A stretch of 31,618 nucleotides of DNA, from positions 1-31,618 of the IMG/VR virus record IMGVR_UViG_3300020185_000165. The stretch is one strand, 5' to 3'. This document shows positions 23,748-31,305 of this stretch, one piece after another (positions within the stretch are counted from its first letter, which is position 1; each line of letters opens with the position of its first letter). The notes beneath the pieces are model-generated. The model ran no database searches, had not been told where the DNA came from, and saw nothing but the letters and a program-made list of their open reading frames with translations. The position numbers and the translations under genes were made by a program. This stretch comes from a virus.

Positions 23748-23768
23748 ACACCATATAAGAGATGGTGT
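23748..23768 (-). promoter_or_regulatory. Leader hairpin B before the scaffold gene
   Basis: The sense strand gives ACACCAT-CTCTTAT-ATGGTGT, a perfect 7-bp stem with a 7-base loop, 67 bases before the scaffold ATG and just past the protease terminator. As with hairpin A, no T-tract follows. Confidence 0.5.
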
Positions 23769-23805
23769 ATTATGCTCATACATATATAAAAATAAATTAA
23801 AATAC

Positions 23806-23827
23806 AAAAAGCGCTCAAAAGAGCGCT
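23806..23827 (-). terminator. Rho-independent terminator after the prohead protease gene
   Basis: The sense strand gives AGCGCTC-TTTT-GAGCGCT, a perfect 7-bp GC-rich stem with a 4-base loop, followed by T's. It lies 40 bases past the protease stop. A 22-base GC-rich island of unknown role (23839-23860) lies between the stop codon and this hairpin. Confidence 0.88.
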
Positions 23828-23867
23828 CTATGTTTTAAGTCCATCGGTAGCGTCCGAGGAAATATTT

Positions 23868-24473
23868 TTATGTTATTGGGCAAGAACCTTTTGAACAAAG
23901 GATTTCATGTATTATTTTATTAACTTTAGAATAATCATATGTAATTGAATTTTTACCTTCATTTAAAGTATGCATAAAAGAACCGGGATTAGAAGGAGTT
24001 GAAACAAAATCCCAACATAATAATTCAAAATCATCTTGTACTTCCATTACTCCACCCCTTTCTTCTAAAGAACCCATCCCACGAGATGAAACACCTACTG
24101 TTACACCTGCTTTAATTAATTCTTTAAGTATATTTCCTGAAGGGGTAGGTAATATTTCTATTTTACCCATTACATTATCTCCATCCCACCAAAAATCAGA
24201 AATTAAGTGAGATACATTTTGAAGATTAATTACTGAGGATTCTGGGTGGTCTAATTCTCCCATAGATCTTCTTTCTTTAATTACTTCTCCATATTTGGCC
24301 ATTTCTCTGTCCCATAGATCTTTAGAATAATAACGCCCATTACCATTTTTAACTTCAGCAGTTGCTAAAATTCCTTCAACCATTAAATTTCCTGTTTCCT
24401 TATTAACATTTTCGGTTAATTGAAGAGGATTAACTTTAAAGGTATTTGTTTCTATTAAGAGTGATCTATTCAT
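23868..24473 (-). CDS. 21: Prohead maturation protease, gp21-like
   Basis: 201 residues (T4 gp21 is 212). Conserved elements in order: GILATAEVKNGNGRYYSKDL (about 34-53), the histidine motif MGELDHPES (H76), and the serine motif TVGVSSRGMGSLEE (S129/S130), then FELLCWDFVSTPSNPGSF. This is the serine protease fold shared by T4 prohead proteases and herpesvirus assemblins. It cleaves scaffold and capsid proteins at (L/I)-x-E sites and then digests itself. It lies 4 bases after a 63-residue ORF and before the scaffold gene, with a strong terminator after its stop. Which of the two adjacent serines is the nucleophile cannot be fixed here. Confidence 0.95.
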   Translation of the reverse strand: MNRSLLIETNTFKVNPLQLTENVNKETGNLMVEGILATAEVKNGNGRYYSKDLWDREMAKYGEVIKERRSMGELDHPESSVINLQNVSHLISDFWWDGDNVMGKIEILPTPSGNILKELIKAGVTVGVSSRGMGSLEERGGVMEVQDDFELLCWDFVSTPSNPGSFMHTLNEGKNSITYDYSKVNKIIHEILCSKGSCPIT

Positions 24474-24477
24474 TATA

Positions 24478-24669
24478 TTAATCGTTTAGTATATAATATA
24501 CTACTTGAGGGTCAGTATTTTTCCACCATCCTTCCATTAAAGTAGCATCTAAAGTATTTTTAATATTAGTTGCCCCTTCTTCACTGTTATTATACTCAGC
24601 TAATTGTTCTTCAGTAAGATCTACTGCATAGTAAGTACTAGATGAGGACATTTTTATTAGCTTGGCCAT
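24478..24669 (-). CDS. Small protein of the prohead cluster, unknown
   Basis: 63 residues, beginning MAKLIKMSSSSTYYAVDLTE and ending PQVVYYILND. It is acidic in the middle with a C-terminal aromatic patch (WWKNTDPQVVYYIL), and shows no membrane segment or signal. I do not recognise it. In T4 the small core genes 67 and 68 occupy this interval between portal and protease, so a prohead core or minor head role is possible from position only. It starts 1 base after the stop of the 291-residue ORF and ends 4 bases before the protease ATG, so it is tightly embedded in the head operon. Confidence 0.65.
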   Translation of the reverse strand: MAKLIKMSSSSTYYAVDLTEEQLAEYNNSEEGATNIKNTLDATLMEGWWKNTDPQVVYYILND

Positions 24670-24670
24670 A

Positions 24671-25546
24671 TTAAATATCGTTAGTTAAAGAATCATCCAT
24701 TTCATCTACCATTTCTTGTTTTTGGTATTTTTTACCACAAGATTTTTCATAGATTTTTTCCATTTTAGATTTTCTTTTCTCTAATTCTTTAATGTCCTTT
24801 TGCATTTGTTTCATTTTAGCTTTATCAACTAACTCGCTAAGGTTTTCATCTTCTTGAATTGAATTAACTCTATCTACCTTTTCAGCAATATGATCATGTA
24901 AAAAATCTAATTGAGCTTCTAATTTTACTGCCTCTGCTTCTTTACCAATTTCAGCTAATTTTGAATCAATTGTTTCTTTTTTTATTTTTTTAGCTTTTGG
25001 TGGTTTTGGTGCTTCTTCTTCTTCATCTATAGGTAAAGGGATTTCTTCTTCTTTAACTACTGAATTTAAAGAATTCATTAAAGATTCTTTAACTACTTTT
25101 TTTAGTTTATCTGAGTATCCGCTAGATGCGTATTTACCTGAAACCTCTTCTAATTCAGTTTCTTGATATCCCAATCCTTCAATTCCGAATGCAGCATTCT
25201 TTATATAATGTTGTCCATCTTTTTCTAAATTTTTAGATACTATTTCTCTAATTTCATCTAAAGACTTATCTGGGTTTTGTTTTGCTTCAAAGTAAATACC
25301 ATTTAATACTTCTTGACCAATTTGGTTGTCTAGATTTTTAACATCCTTATAATCAAAATTACTTTCAGCTACTTCTTCAACTTCTTTAGTTACCTTTTTT
25401 TCTTCAACTTTAGCTTCTTCAGCTAAAAATTCAGCAAATTTATTTTCAAATGAAGTTTTTGGTGTTGCTTCAATTTTATTAATGGGTTTAAGATCAATGT
25501 AGTTTTCATTGATTAACTCCTTAAATATTTTTTCTGATTTTTTCAT
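24671..25546 (-). CDS. Charged helical protein of the prohead cluster, possible core protein
   Basis: 291 residues, very rich in Glu and Lys. The N-terminal helices are followed by an acidic Lys/Glu stretch (about 44-62), a better ordered part (VLNGIYFEAKQNPDKSLDEI, then IKNAAFGIEGLGYQE, about 80-130), a proline/acidic linker (EEEIPLPIDEEEEAPKPPKA, about 167-186) and a long C-terminal coiled coil (about 190-270). The composition resembles the scaffold protein 1 kb downstream, so an internal head core role like that of T4 gp67/gp68 is plausible. The family is not recognised. It lies 5 bases after the 77-residue ORF and 1 base before the 63-residue ORF. Confidence 0.68.
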   Translation of the reverse strand: MKKSEKIFKELINENYIDLKPINKIEATPKTSFENKFAEFLAEEAKVEEKKVTKEVEEVAESNFDYKDVKNLDNQIGQEVLNGIYFEAKQNPDKSLDEIREIVSKNLEKDGQHYIKNAAFGIEGLGYQETELEEVSGKYASSGYSDKLKKVVKESLMNSLNSVVKEEEIPLPIDEEEEAPKPPKAKKIKKETIDSKLAEIGKEAEAVKLEAQLDFLHDHIAEKVDRVNSIQEDENLSELVDKAKMKQMQKDIKELEKRKSKMEKIYEKSCGKKYQKQEMVDEMDDSLTNDI

Positions 25547-25551
25547 TATTT

Positions 25552-25785
25552 TTATTTTAGTAATATTTCAATATCGTTTATATAATCTCCTATTATATCT
25601 GTAGGTTTTATTATTGCAAATGTATTAGGTTGGTTTCTGTATGCTTTTATAGTTTCAATTTTACCTTGGCGTAGTAATTTTTTTATGTTTTCTAAACGAG
25701 ATTCTAAAGCATCAAAAACCATAATTCTTTCTTCATGGAATTTTTTTGCTTTATCTTCTTGCTCTACCAATTTATAGTTATACAT
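25552..25785 (-). CDS. Small protein of the prohead cluster, unknown
   Basis: 77 residues, largely helical in the first half (EDKAKKFHEERIMVFDALES, then RLENIKKLLRQG), then a strand-like segment (TIKAYRNQPNTFAIIKPTDI) and a closing helix. No membrane segment or known motif. It is separated by 1 base from the 152-residue ORF upstream and by 5 bases from the next gene. A minor core or assembly factor is possible by position only. Confidence 0.65.
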   Translation of the reverse strand: MYNYKLVEQEDKAKKFHEERIMVFDALESRLENIKKLLRQGKIETIKAYRNQPNTFAIIKPTDIIGDYINDIEILLK

Positions 25786-25786
25786 A

Positions 25787-26245
25787 TTATTTTTTATTTT
25801 TAGGAACTAATTTATACCCAAACTTTTTAACATATATATTATTTTTTACTCCTTCTTTACCTGGTTTTTTAAAGGCAAAGGGGGTATTATAAGCACCTGA
25901 GGCACCAGACATCGAGGCTTCATCTACTTCTTCTTCTCTGACTGCTTTTTTGTAATCTGAGGGGTAATTATTTCTAACATGGGTACGAATTACATTTCTT
26001 AATTGTTTTGCCTGTTCGTATATGTCTAAGAATTTTTTATCATCTTTAGCTTTTTGATATACACCTTTTGCTGTAGATGCTAATTCCATAGAATCTTCAA
26101 CTAGTTTAGATAAATTAGGGACATAATCAATAGACCAGGATATAGCACCAGTTTCGGGGTCTTTATCTGTAACTACAGATTTTACACCTCCAGTAACCTT
26201 AGTATCACCTACCTCTATTTCTTTAAGCTTATATTTGTACGCCAT
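25787..26245 (-). CDS. Unknown protein of the prohead cluster
   Basis: 152 residues. The N-terminal part looks like strands (YKLKEIEVGDTKVTGGVKSV with GAISWSIDYVPN), followed by a helical middle (LVEDSMELASTAKGVYQKAK, then FLDIYEQAKQLRNVIRTHVR) and a Gly/Lys-rich basic end. Its start lies inside the 3' end of the 289-residue gene (17-base overlap), implying coupled translation. I do not recognise a family. The EVDEASMSGASGAYNTPF segment (about 110-127) looks like a flexible, possibly protease-exposed linker. Head-associated by context only. Confidence 0.65.
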   Translation of the reverse strand: MAYKYKLKEIEVGDTKVTGGVKSVVTDKDPETGAISWSIDYVPNLSKLVEDSMELASTAKGVYQKAKDDKKFLDIYEQAKQLRNVIRTHVRNNYPSDYKKAVREEEVDEASMSGASGAYNTPFAFKKPGKEGVKNNIYVKKFGYKLVPKNKK

Positions 26246-27095
26246 TTGCTAATTTTATTTCTTTTACTAGTTCAAAATATTGAAGTAAATCAACTAAATT
26301 ATTATTGGTTACTCTTGATGTTTTACTAAGGGGAACTATATATTTAGATATTTCTGTAATTTTTATTTGAGTTGGAATATCTTTAATATTTTTAGATAAA
26401 ATATCTAATGATTCTTTAAGATTTTGAATTTTAGAATTATAAAAACTTCTTAAACTTGGGGTTGAATCCACAGAATTAATAAATTCTTTAAGTATTTGTT
26501 TTTGATCAACGGATAAATTATCATATTTACTATTAAATTTTTCTAGAAGAACTTTATAAGTAAGTATTCTTAGATCTTTATCATAAGTAGAAAATTCTTT
26601 AAGGATATCTTCTTTAACTTCTTTTGAATTAATTTCTTGTTTAGTTAAATATTCTAAAATAGTTACTTTATTATTTATTACTTGATCAAAGTTATTATTA
26701 GATTTTGTATTATGTCCTTCAATTAAGGTATATAATGCGGCTAATTCTTTATAATTTTTGATTTTAGAACCAAAGAAAGAATCTAAATCATAATGTTTTT
26801 TGATTTCATTAATTAAATTATATTTTTGTTTTTTTAAAGAAGCACGATTAAACCCTTTAGAAGATTCAAGTATAGTAGTAATTACTATATTTGCCTTTCC
26901 TTCATTTAAAGTATTGGATTTTAATACAGACTCATATAACTTATATTCACGACCTAAAGAAGTTTTTATAAAATATTCTTTTAATATATTAATAGCTGGG
27001 GAATCTCCCCCTTTTAATGTGTCTGCCGTGATTTGACGCACCAAGAGTTCAAACAGGATGCCCGTGTTCTTGTACTTTGAGTGTTTTATTTTCAT
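26229..27095 (-). CDS. Unknown helical protein downstream of the portal gene
   Basis: 288 residues from ATG 27095-27093. An in-frame TTG lies just upstream, but the ATG (giving MKIKHSKYKNTGILFELLVR) is the better start. The protein is almost wholly helical and rich in Lys, Asn and Ile, with blocks such as QITADTLKGGDSPAINILKE and YFIKTSLGREYKLYE. No catalytic or membrane motif is seen. I do not recognise a named family. It directly follows the portal gene and opens the run of five unknown genes before the protease, with its own late element 15 bases upstream. A prohead initiation or core role is possible but unsupported by motif. Confidence 0.7.
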   Translation of the reverse strand: MKIKHSKYKNTGILFELLVRQITADTLKGGDSPAINILKEYFIKTSLGREYKLYESVLKSNTLNEGKANIVITTILESSKGFNRASLKKQKYNLINEIKKHYDLDSFFGSKIKNYKELAALYTLIEGHNTKSNNNFDQVINNKVTILEYLTKQEINSKEVKEDILKEFSTYDKDLRILTYKVLLEKFNSKYDNLSVDQKQILKEFINSVDSTPSLRSFYNSKIQNLKESLDILSKNIKDIPTQIKITEISKYIVPLSKTSRVTNNNLVDLLQYFELVKEIKLANGVQI

Positions 27096-27110
27096 CAAAA
27101 AATATATTTA

Positions 27111-27121
27111 TTTATAAATAT
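27111..27121 (-). promoter_or_regulatory. Late element (one-base variant) upstream of the 288-residue gene
   Basis: The sense strand reads ATATTTATAAA, then TAAATATATTTTTTG and ATG (15-base spacer). Because the sequence runs TATTTATAAATA, TATAAATA is present in both orientations at this site. Confidence 0.5.
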
Positions 27122-27122
27122 T

Positions 27123-27138
27123 GGAGTTTTTTTACTCC
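27123..27138 (-). terminator. Weak hairpin at the portal gene stop
   Basis: The sense strand gives GGAGT-AAAAAA-ACTCC, a 5-bp stem with a 6-base loop that includes the portal stop codon. No T-tract follows. It may be a weak terminator or pause placed just before the next late element, as at 13364-13392, but the stem is marginal. Confidence 0.3.
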
Positions 27139-29027
27139 TTTAATTGTTTTTCATCTAAAAGTGTACTATCATCTTTATCTTGTTCAAAAATTAATACCTT
27201 TTCATTCATTTTTTTAAACATATCTTTATTTTTTAATAAAGTTACTTGGGCATTTTCTAAAGCTAAACCTGATTTATTAGTATCTGTTCTACTATTAGAT
27301 GAATCGTTTTTATCAGTATCTTTCATACGTTTAGTTCCTAATGGGTCTTTACCAAAATTACTATTCTGCTTTCCGTAATTAGTAATACCATCTTTAGGGC
27401 GACCTAAATCCGAATCTGTATTATACCCTGTGGGTACGTTAGCAGGATCTGATGTCATTCTTCCTTTACCATATAATGATGCTAAATCATGGGGAGTTCC
27501 ATATGATTTACCTGTTTCTACTGGGTCATTACCCTCTGCCTCAATCTGAGCATTTCTGAATCTACGTTTAGAATCCTGACGGATTAAATCTCTGTATTCA
27601 TCATATTGATCTTCTGATAGGTGGAATATATTATCATATATCCAATCAGTGGGGAGTAGATTTTTTTCTAGTAGCGCTGTAGCTAATTCAGTTTTAGACT
27701 TCATTAACTCAATTTTTTCTTGCTCAAATATAATTGATGGAGTTTGCATTGACAACTCAAAGTTGGTTAATGCCTCATCTCTATACCCTTGAGAATATAA
27801 ATGAACTAGTGCTATTTTATTTAATTCTGATACCATGATTCGTTGTAATCTTTCAATAGTACGAGCAAATCTAATATCTTCAGCTGCTAACGTTGCTTTA
27901 CCTTCTATATTTTCATCATATCCTAAGAAAGCTTTTGGTACTTTTAAAGCAGCAAATAATTTATCTCTTAAATATTCAACGTCTTGAATTCCATCATAAG
28001 TTAAACCAGGAGTAGTATCAATTTTTGTTGTTTGGTCATTACCACGAATTGGGATATAAAAATCCTCCATCATGTTTTGCATATTATATTTTAAATTATA
28101 CTCCCCATTTTTATCCATATGTGGAGTACGTTTCATGTTAGAAATGGTTTTCTGCATAAATGCATCTATTTCATTTGGGGGAATAGAACCAACATTCATA
28201 TAAAATATACGTTTTTCAGGGGCACGAGCAATTCTATGAATTAACATCGCGTCTTCCATTAATGTATATTGTTTAAATAATTTTCTAGCTGGTTCAATAT
28301 ATGAACGCCCATAAGGGAGATAATTAGTATCACCAACTAATCTAAAGTGAGCCATTTCATAATTTTCAAAATAGATACCATTAGAATTATCTTGTTGGTG
28401 GGGTGTTTTATACATTCCAGAACTTGGGCTTACTAAACCATCAGGATTGTACCTAAACCTTACTTCAGCGGGGTTTTCTATGTTTTGTCCTTCTTGTCTT
28501 TCGATATGATATGCTGTATGTGGTATAACATTATATACTCCATATTTTTCGGCTATTTCTAATTTTAAGAAAAAATCACCATATTTACACATTTGACGAA
28601 CCCAAGGCCATAAATTAAATTCAATATTTAAAACATCATAAAATAAATTATATAATACCTTTTGAACTGCTTCATTAGAAGAACGTATAGATAATACTTC
28701 TCCCATATCATTTTTTAAAGTAGATTCATCAGCTATAATATCTAGTGCAGAAGCAATAATAGCATCTTGGTCCATTACATCATACTCTGAGTATAGTTGG
28801 GGTCTGAGGTATTGGTAATTAAAGTTAAATTGTGAACCATATAAAGATGTTGGGTTTGTAGAATATATTCTATTAAATCTATCTATAAGAGAGTTTGTTT
28901 GTAATTCTCCATTAGATTGGATTTGATTACTATCCATTACCTTTACTTGATCTCCACCAACATTACGAATAATTACGTCTGTTGAGAATAATCTTTGTAA
29001 TCTACTAAATAAATTCTTATCTGCCAT
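27132..29027 (-). CDS. 20: Portal protein, gp20-like
   Basis: 631 residues, longer than T4 gp20 (524). Landmarks: SEYDVMDQDAIIASALDIIA with DESTLKND (about 79-106), FNLWPWVRQMCKYGDFFLKL (about 137-156), YIEPARKLFKQYTLMEDAML, IHRIARAPEKRIFYMNVGSI with PPNEIDAFM (about 250-290), and KVPKAFLGYDENIEGKATLA with AEDIRFARTIERLQRI (about 373-408). These are the conserved core blocks of T4-type portals. The dodecamer is the DNA entry and exit channel and nucleates prohead assembly. The extra length is a Gly/Asp/Ser-rich, probably flexible C-terminal 120 residues. It follows terminase by 22 bases, with its own late element overlapping the terminase stop codon. Confidence 0.95.
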   Translation of the reverse strand: MADKNLFSRLQRLFSTDVIIRNVGGDQVKVMDSNQIQSNGELQTNSLIDRFNRIYSTNPTSLYGSQFNFNYQYLRPQLYSEYDVMDQDAIIASALDIIADESTLKNDMGEVLSIRSSNEAVQKVLYNLFYDVLNIEFNLWPWVRQMCKYGDFFLKLEIAEKYGVYNVIPHTAYHIERQEGQNIENPAEVRFRYNPDGLVSPSSGMYKTPHQQDNSNGIYFENYEMAHFRLVGDTNYLPYGRSYIEPARKLFKQYTLMEDAMLIHRIARAPEKRIFYMNVGSIPPNEIDAFMQKTISNMKRTPHMDKNGEYNLKYNMQNMMEDFYIPIRGNDQTTKIDTTPGLTYDGIQDVEYLRDKLFAALKVPKAFLGYDENIEGKATLAAEDIRFARTIERLQRIMVSELNKIALVHLYSQGYRDEALTNFELSMQTPSIIFEQEKIELMKSKTELATALLEKNLLPTDWIYDNIFHLSEDQYDEYRDLIRQDSKRRFRNAQIEAEGNDPVETGKSYGTPHDLASLYGKGRMTSDPANVPTGYNTDSDLGRPKDGITNYGKQNSNFGKDPLGTKRMKDTDKNDSSNSRTDTNKSGLALENAQVTLLKNKDMFKKMNEKVLIFEQDKDDSTLLDEKQLKE

Positions 29028-29039
29028 TATATTATTATT

Positions 29040-29050
29040 ATTATAAATAT
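29040..29050 (-). promoter_or_regulatory. Late element upstream of the portal gene
   Basis: Exact ATATTTATAAT on the sense strand, 12 bases before the portal ATG, with its first base inside the terminase stop codon. A late start here would separate portal expression from terminase. Confidence 0.58.
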
Positions 29051-30621
29051 TATTTAATTAACCAACTTATATCTTCATTTCCATTTTCTGTGGGCATATG
29101 ATAAGGGTTATCACTTCCTTGAGAAAAGTACCCACCCTGGTATGAAGTTCTATTTACTGATATATTATTTAATGCGTTTCTAGTTGCGTCTAAACCTCGT
29201 TGTCTTTGGATAAGTGCTGTATCTCTAATGTACATTGCTATACCAAAGGCCATAACTAAGTCATCATTATACCCAGTTTGTGCTTCTGCTCTACCATTTT
29301 TCCAAATAAACACTTTCATTTCTTCTACTAATCTCTTTGATTGTATTGTTACTCCTTTATCTGCTATATACTCTTGAAACTTACCTATTACCATAGGGCG
29401 TGTTCTAGATGACATAGTAAAACCAGCTACCATCTTTGAATGGTCTTGATATTTATCAAAATACGAATCAGCATTACGGGAGTCACTCTTTTGTGAATAG
29501 TAAAGGTTAGGATATGCTCTATCAATAGCAACTTGTATTGTTGCCCAACCTATATTAGCATTTTCTATAATAAGCATTGCCTCATTGTATTCAGTAGCTA
29601 ATCCTACTAATAAATGCCCAAATTCTTTAGTACCTAATTGTCCTTTATATTCTGCTACTTGAACATTATTCTCAACATCTATTACATGACAAGTTGAAAA
29701 ATCCTTCCCATCCCCACGGGCAACATCTGCTACTACCATATAGTCCCTACTGTAATCTGGGGATTCCCAAACCCATAAGTTTTGGTCTGCTCCTCTTCTT
29801 TCCATGGGTTCTTTAATATGGGATTTTTCATAAAATTCTAAGTATTCATTATAAAACACTATATCACCAGAGGTGCTAAAATCACAATCACATTCTTGTG
29901 CTGCCAATCTAGGATCACCTAGTAAAGCATCTTGTGAATCTCTCCATTTTTGGTCTCTTTCTGGATGTACATACCAAGGTAATTTGATAGGTAAAAATTC
30001 ATTTTCACCCGATTCTGCTTTAACCCATGTTTGGTGAAACCAATTACCAGTACCATAGGGGGTAGATAGTACAATAGCACCACCACCAGTTGCTAATGTT
30101 TGTTGTGCAGAGGCCCATGTCTCAGCAATATTGTCAATAAAAGCTGCTTCATCAATGATTAGTAATGATACTGCTTCTGAACGTGCAGCATCGGCATTAG
30201 AAGATTTGGCTTGTATTTTTGAACCATTAGTTAATCTTAATGATAATTTATTATTTTCAGCAGAATCAACCTTAAGCCATGAAGGTAGATTTTCCCACAT
30301 GAATTGTACTTTTGTTACTAAATTTCTTGCTGTTGCTTGTGTAGTTGCTAATGCCAGTACATTTCGGTCTTTATGAAATGTCATTAACCATAATGAATAA
30401 CCCGCTGCCAGAGTTGATATACCTAACTGTCTAGACTTTAATATAGCACTATAATCATTTTCTTGAAATAACGTTAATACTTTTTCTTGAAATGGGTATA
30501 AATTAAATTGTATACGCCCCCTTTGTGGGTGTTGTATATAACAGTATTTACGCATAAAATGTACTGGGTCTTTAGCGCATTTTAGATATTCTTGGCGTAT
30601 TACTTTTTTTAAATCAGACAT
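29050..30621 (-). CDS. 17: Terminase large subunit, gp17-like
   Basis: 523 residues (T4 gp17 is 610). ATPase domain: FQEKVLTLFQENDYSAILKS, then RQLGIST as Walker A (64-70), LATTQATARNLV as a Q/T-rich motif, and SLLIIDEAAFID as Walker B (D157, E158), followed by the coupling motif AIVLSTPYGTGNWFH. Nuclease domain: DYMVVADVARGDGKDFSTCH (first metal Asp), AMLIIENANIGWATIQVAID (second acid), and GYNDDLVMAFGIAMYIRD (C-terminal Asp pair). It powers genome packaging and cuts the concatemer at the portal. The shorter length reflects a compact N-terminus. No small terminase is recognisable in the window. It starts 1 base after the 137-residue ORF and has no late element of its own. Confidence 0.96.
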   Translation of the reverse strand: MSDLKKVIRQEYLKCAKDPVHFMRKYCYIQHPQRGRIQFNLYPFQEKVLTLFQENDYSAILKSRQLGISTLAAGYSLWLMTFHKDRNVLALATTQATARNLVTKVQFMWENLPSWLKVDSAENNKLSLRLTNGSKIQAKSSNADAARSEAVSLLIIDEAAFIDNIAETWASAQQTLATGGGAIVLSTPYGTGNWFHQTWVKAESGENEFLPIKLPWYVHPERDQKWRDSQDALLGDPRLAAQECDCDFSTSGDIVFYNEYLEFYEKSHIKEPMERRGADQNLWVWESPDYSRDYMVVADVARGDGKDFSTCHVIDVENNVQVAEYKGQLGTKEFGHLLVGLATEYNEAMLIIENANIGWATIQVAIDRAYPNLYYSQKSDSRNADSYFDKYQDHSKMVAGFTMSSRTRPMVIGKFQEYIADKGVTIQSKRLVEEMKVFIWKNGRAEAQTGYNDDLVMAFGIAMYIRDTALIQRQRGLDATRNALNNISVNRTSYQGGYFSQGSDNPYHMPTENGNEDISWLIK

Positions 30622-30622
30622 A

Positions 30623-31036
30623 TTATTTTACTAATATTGCAGTAACTATAACAGCTAATATTCCAGCACCTGTTGTTAGTTTATTTTTAAACTTTTGTTT
30701 TTTTAAATCCTGTTCTAACTTTTTAGATAATTCTTGGGATAAAGATAGTTGGTCTGATTTAGTGATTAATATGGAATTGAAATTGTTTACTTTACCGTTT
30801 AGGTTAAATATGATACTATCTTTTAAAATTATTTTTTCTTGAAATAGTTTAATTTTATCACTATATAGTACTAGTTCTTTTTTAGCTCCATCACCTTTAA
30901 TAAGGTCTTTAATTACTAATTTTGCTATTGGCTTTTTTAATTGAATCGAAGTACTGTCTGTAACGGTCTGTGAAAAACTGTTCAAGCTCACTATCATTAA
31001 AATTATCGACAGCATCCACCTTTGTGCTAATTTCAT
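30623..31036 (-). CDS. Secreted/membrane protein, candidate outer partner of a spanin-like pair
   Basis: 137 residues. The N-terminus is a signal peptide (MKLAQRWMLSIILMIVSLNS, then FSQ) with the SFSQ ending common in Bacteroidota secreted proteins and no lipobox cysteine. The middle (about 45-110) is charged and coiled-coil-like, and the last 20 residues (LTTGAGILAVIVTAILVK) form a membrane segment. The first 128 bases overlap the 127-residue gene in the +1 frame, the arrangement of lambda Rz/Rz1. A signal peptide plus C-terminal membrane anchor is closer to unimolecular spanin topology than to a lipoprotein Rz1. A spanin or other lysis role is inferred from topology and overlap, not from sequence similarity. 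It ends 1 base before terminase. Confidence 0.6.
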   Translation of the reverse strand: MKLAQRWMLSIILMIVSLNSFSQTVTDSTSIQLKKPIAKLVIKDLIKGDGAKKELVLYSDKIKLFQEKIILKDSIIFNLNGKVNNFNSILITKSDQLSLSQELSKKLEQDLKKQKFKNKLTTGAGILAVIVTAILVK

Positions 31037-31292
31037 ATCTAAGGTTATTTATTTTATTATTTTTAAGATCTATTTGTTGATCTAATTTACCTATTTGTAC
31101 ATTTAATGTATCAATTTTAAAGGTTAAATCGTTATTAATATGGTGTAACGAATCAACTTTTTGTTCTAATGCATTTATCTGGGAATTATATTTATCTATA
31201 TATTTTTCCTTATCGTTTAAAAATCTAAAGACTAAAATACAAGCTCCTATAATTACAAATAAGTGATAATTTTTTCTTAACCATTTAAACAT
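30909..31292 (-). CDS. Membrane-anchored coiled-coil protein, i-spanin-like candidate
   Basis: 127 residues. It has a basic N-terminus (MFKWLRKNYH), one membrane segment (LFVIIGACILVFRFL, about 11-26), then a long coiled coil (about 30-95, INALEQKVDSLHHINNDLTF with KIDTLNVQIGKLDQQI). The N-in, C-out topology with a periplasmic coiled coil is that of an inner-membrane spanin (Rz type). The last third of the gene overlaps the 137-residue ORF in another frame. Spanins fuse inner and outer membranes in the last step of lysis of Gram-negative hosts. No holin or endolysin can be named nearby. A structural or anchoring protein remains possible. Confidence 0.62.
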   Translation of the reverse strand: MFKWLRKNYHLFVIIGACILVFRFLNDKEKYIDKYNSQINALEQKVDSLHHINNDLTFKIDTLNVQIGKLDQQIDLKNNKINNLRYEISTKVDAVDNFNDSELEQFFTDRYRQYFDSIKKANSKISN

Positions 31293-31305
31293 AACATTTA
31301 TTTTA

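Noticed and set aside
23839-23860. A tRNA or other small RNA gene in the GC-rich island after the protease gene
   Set aside because: It is too short for a tRNA, has no T-loop or anticodon arm, and forms only a weak interrupted stem.
10941-29050. TATAAATA on the plus strand as active T4-type late promoters for rightward transcription
   Set aside because: There are no plus-strand genes downstream, and the copies track minus-strand start codons at short, fairly regular spacing. I therefore read the element in the sense orientation.
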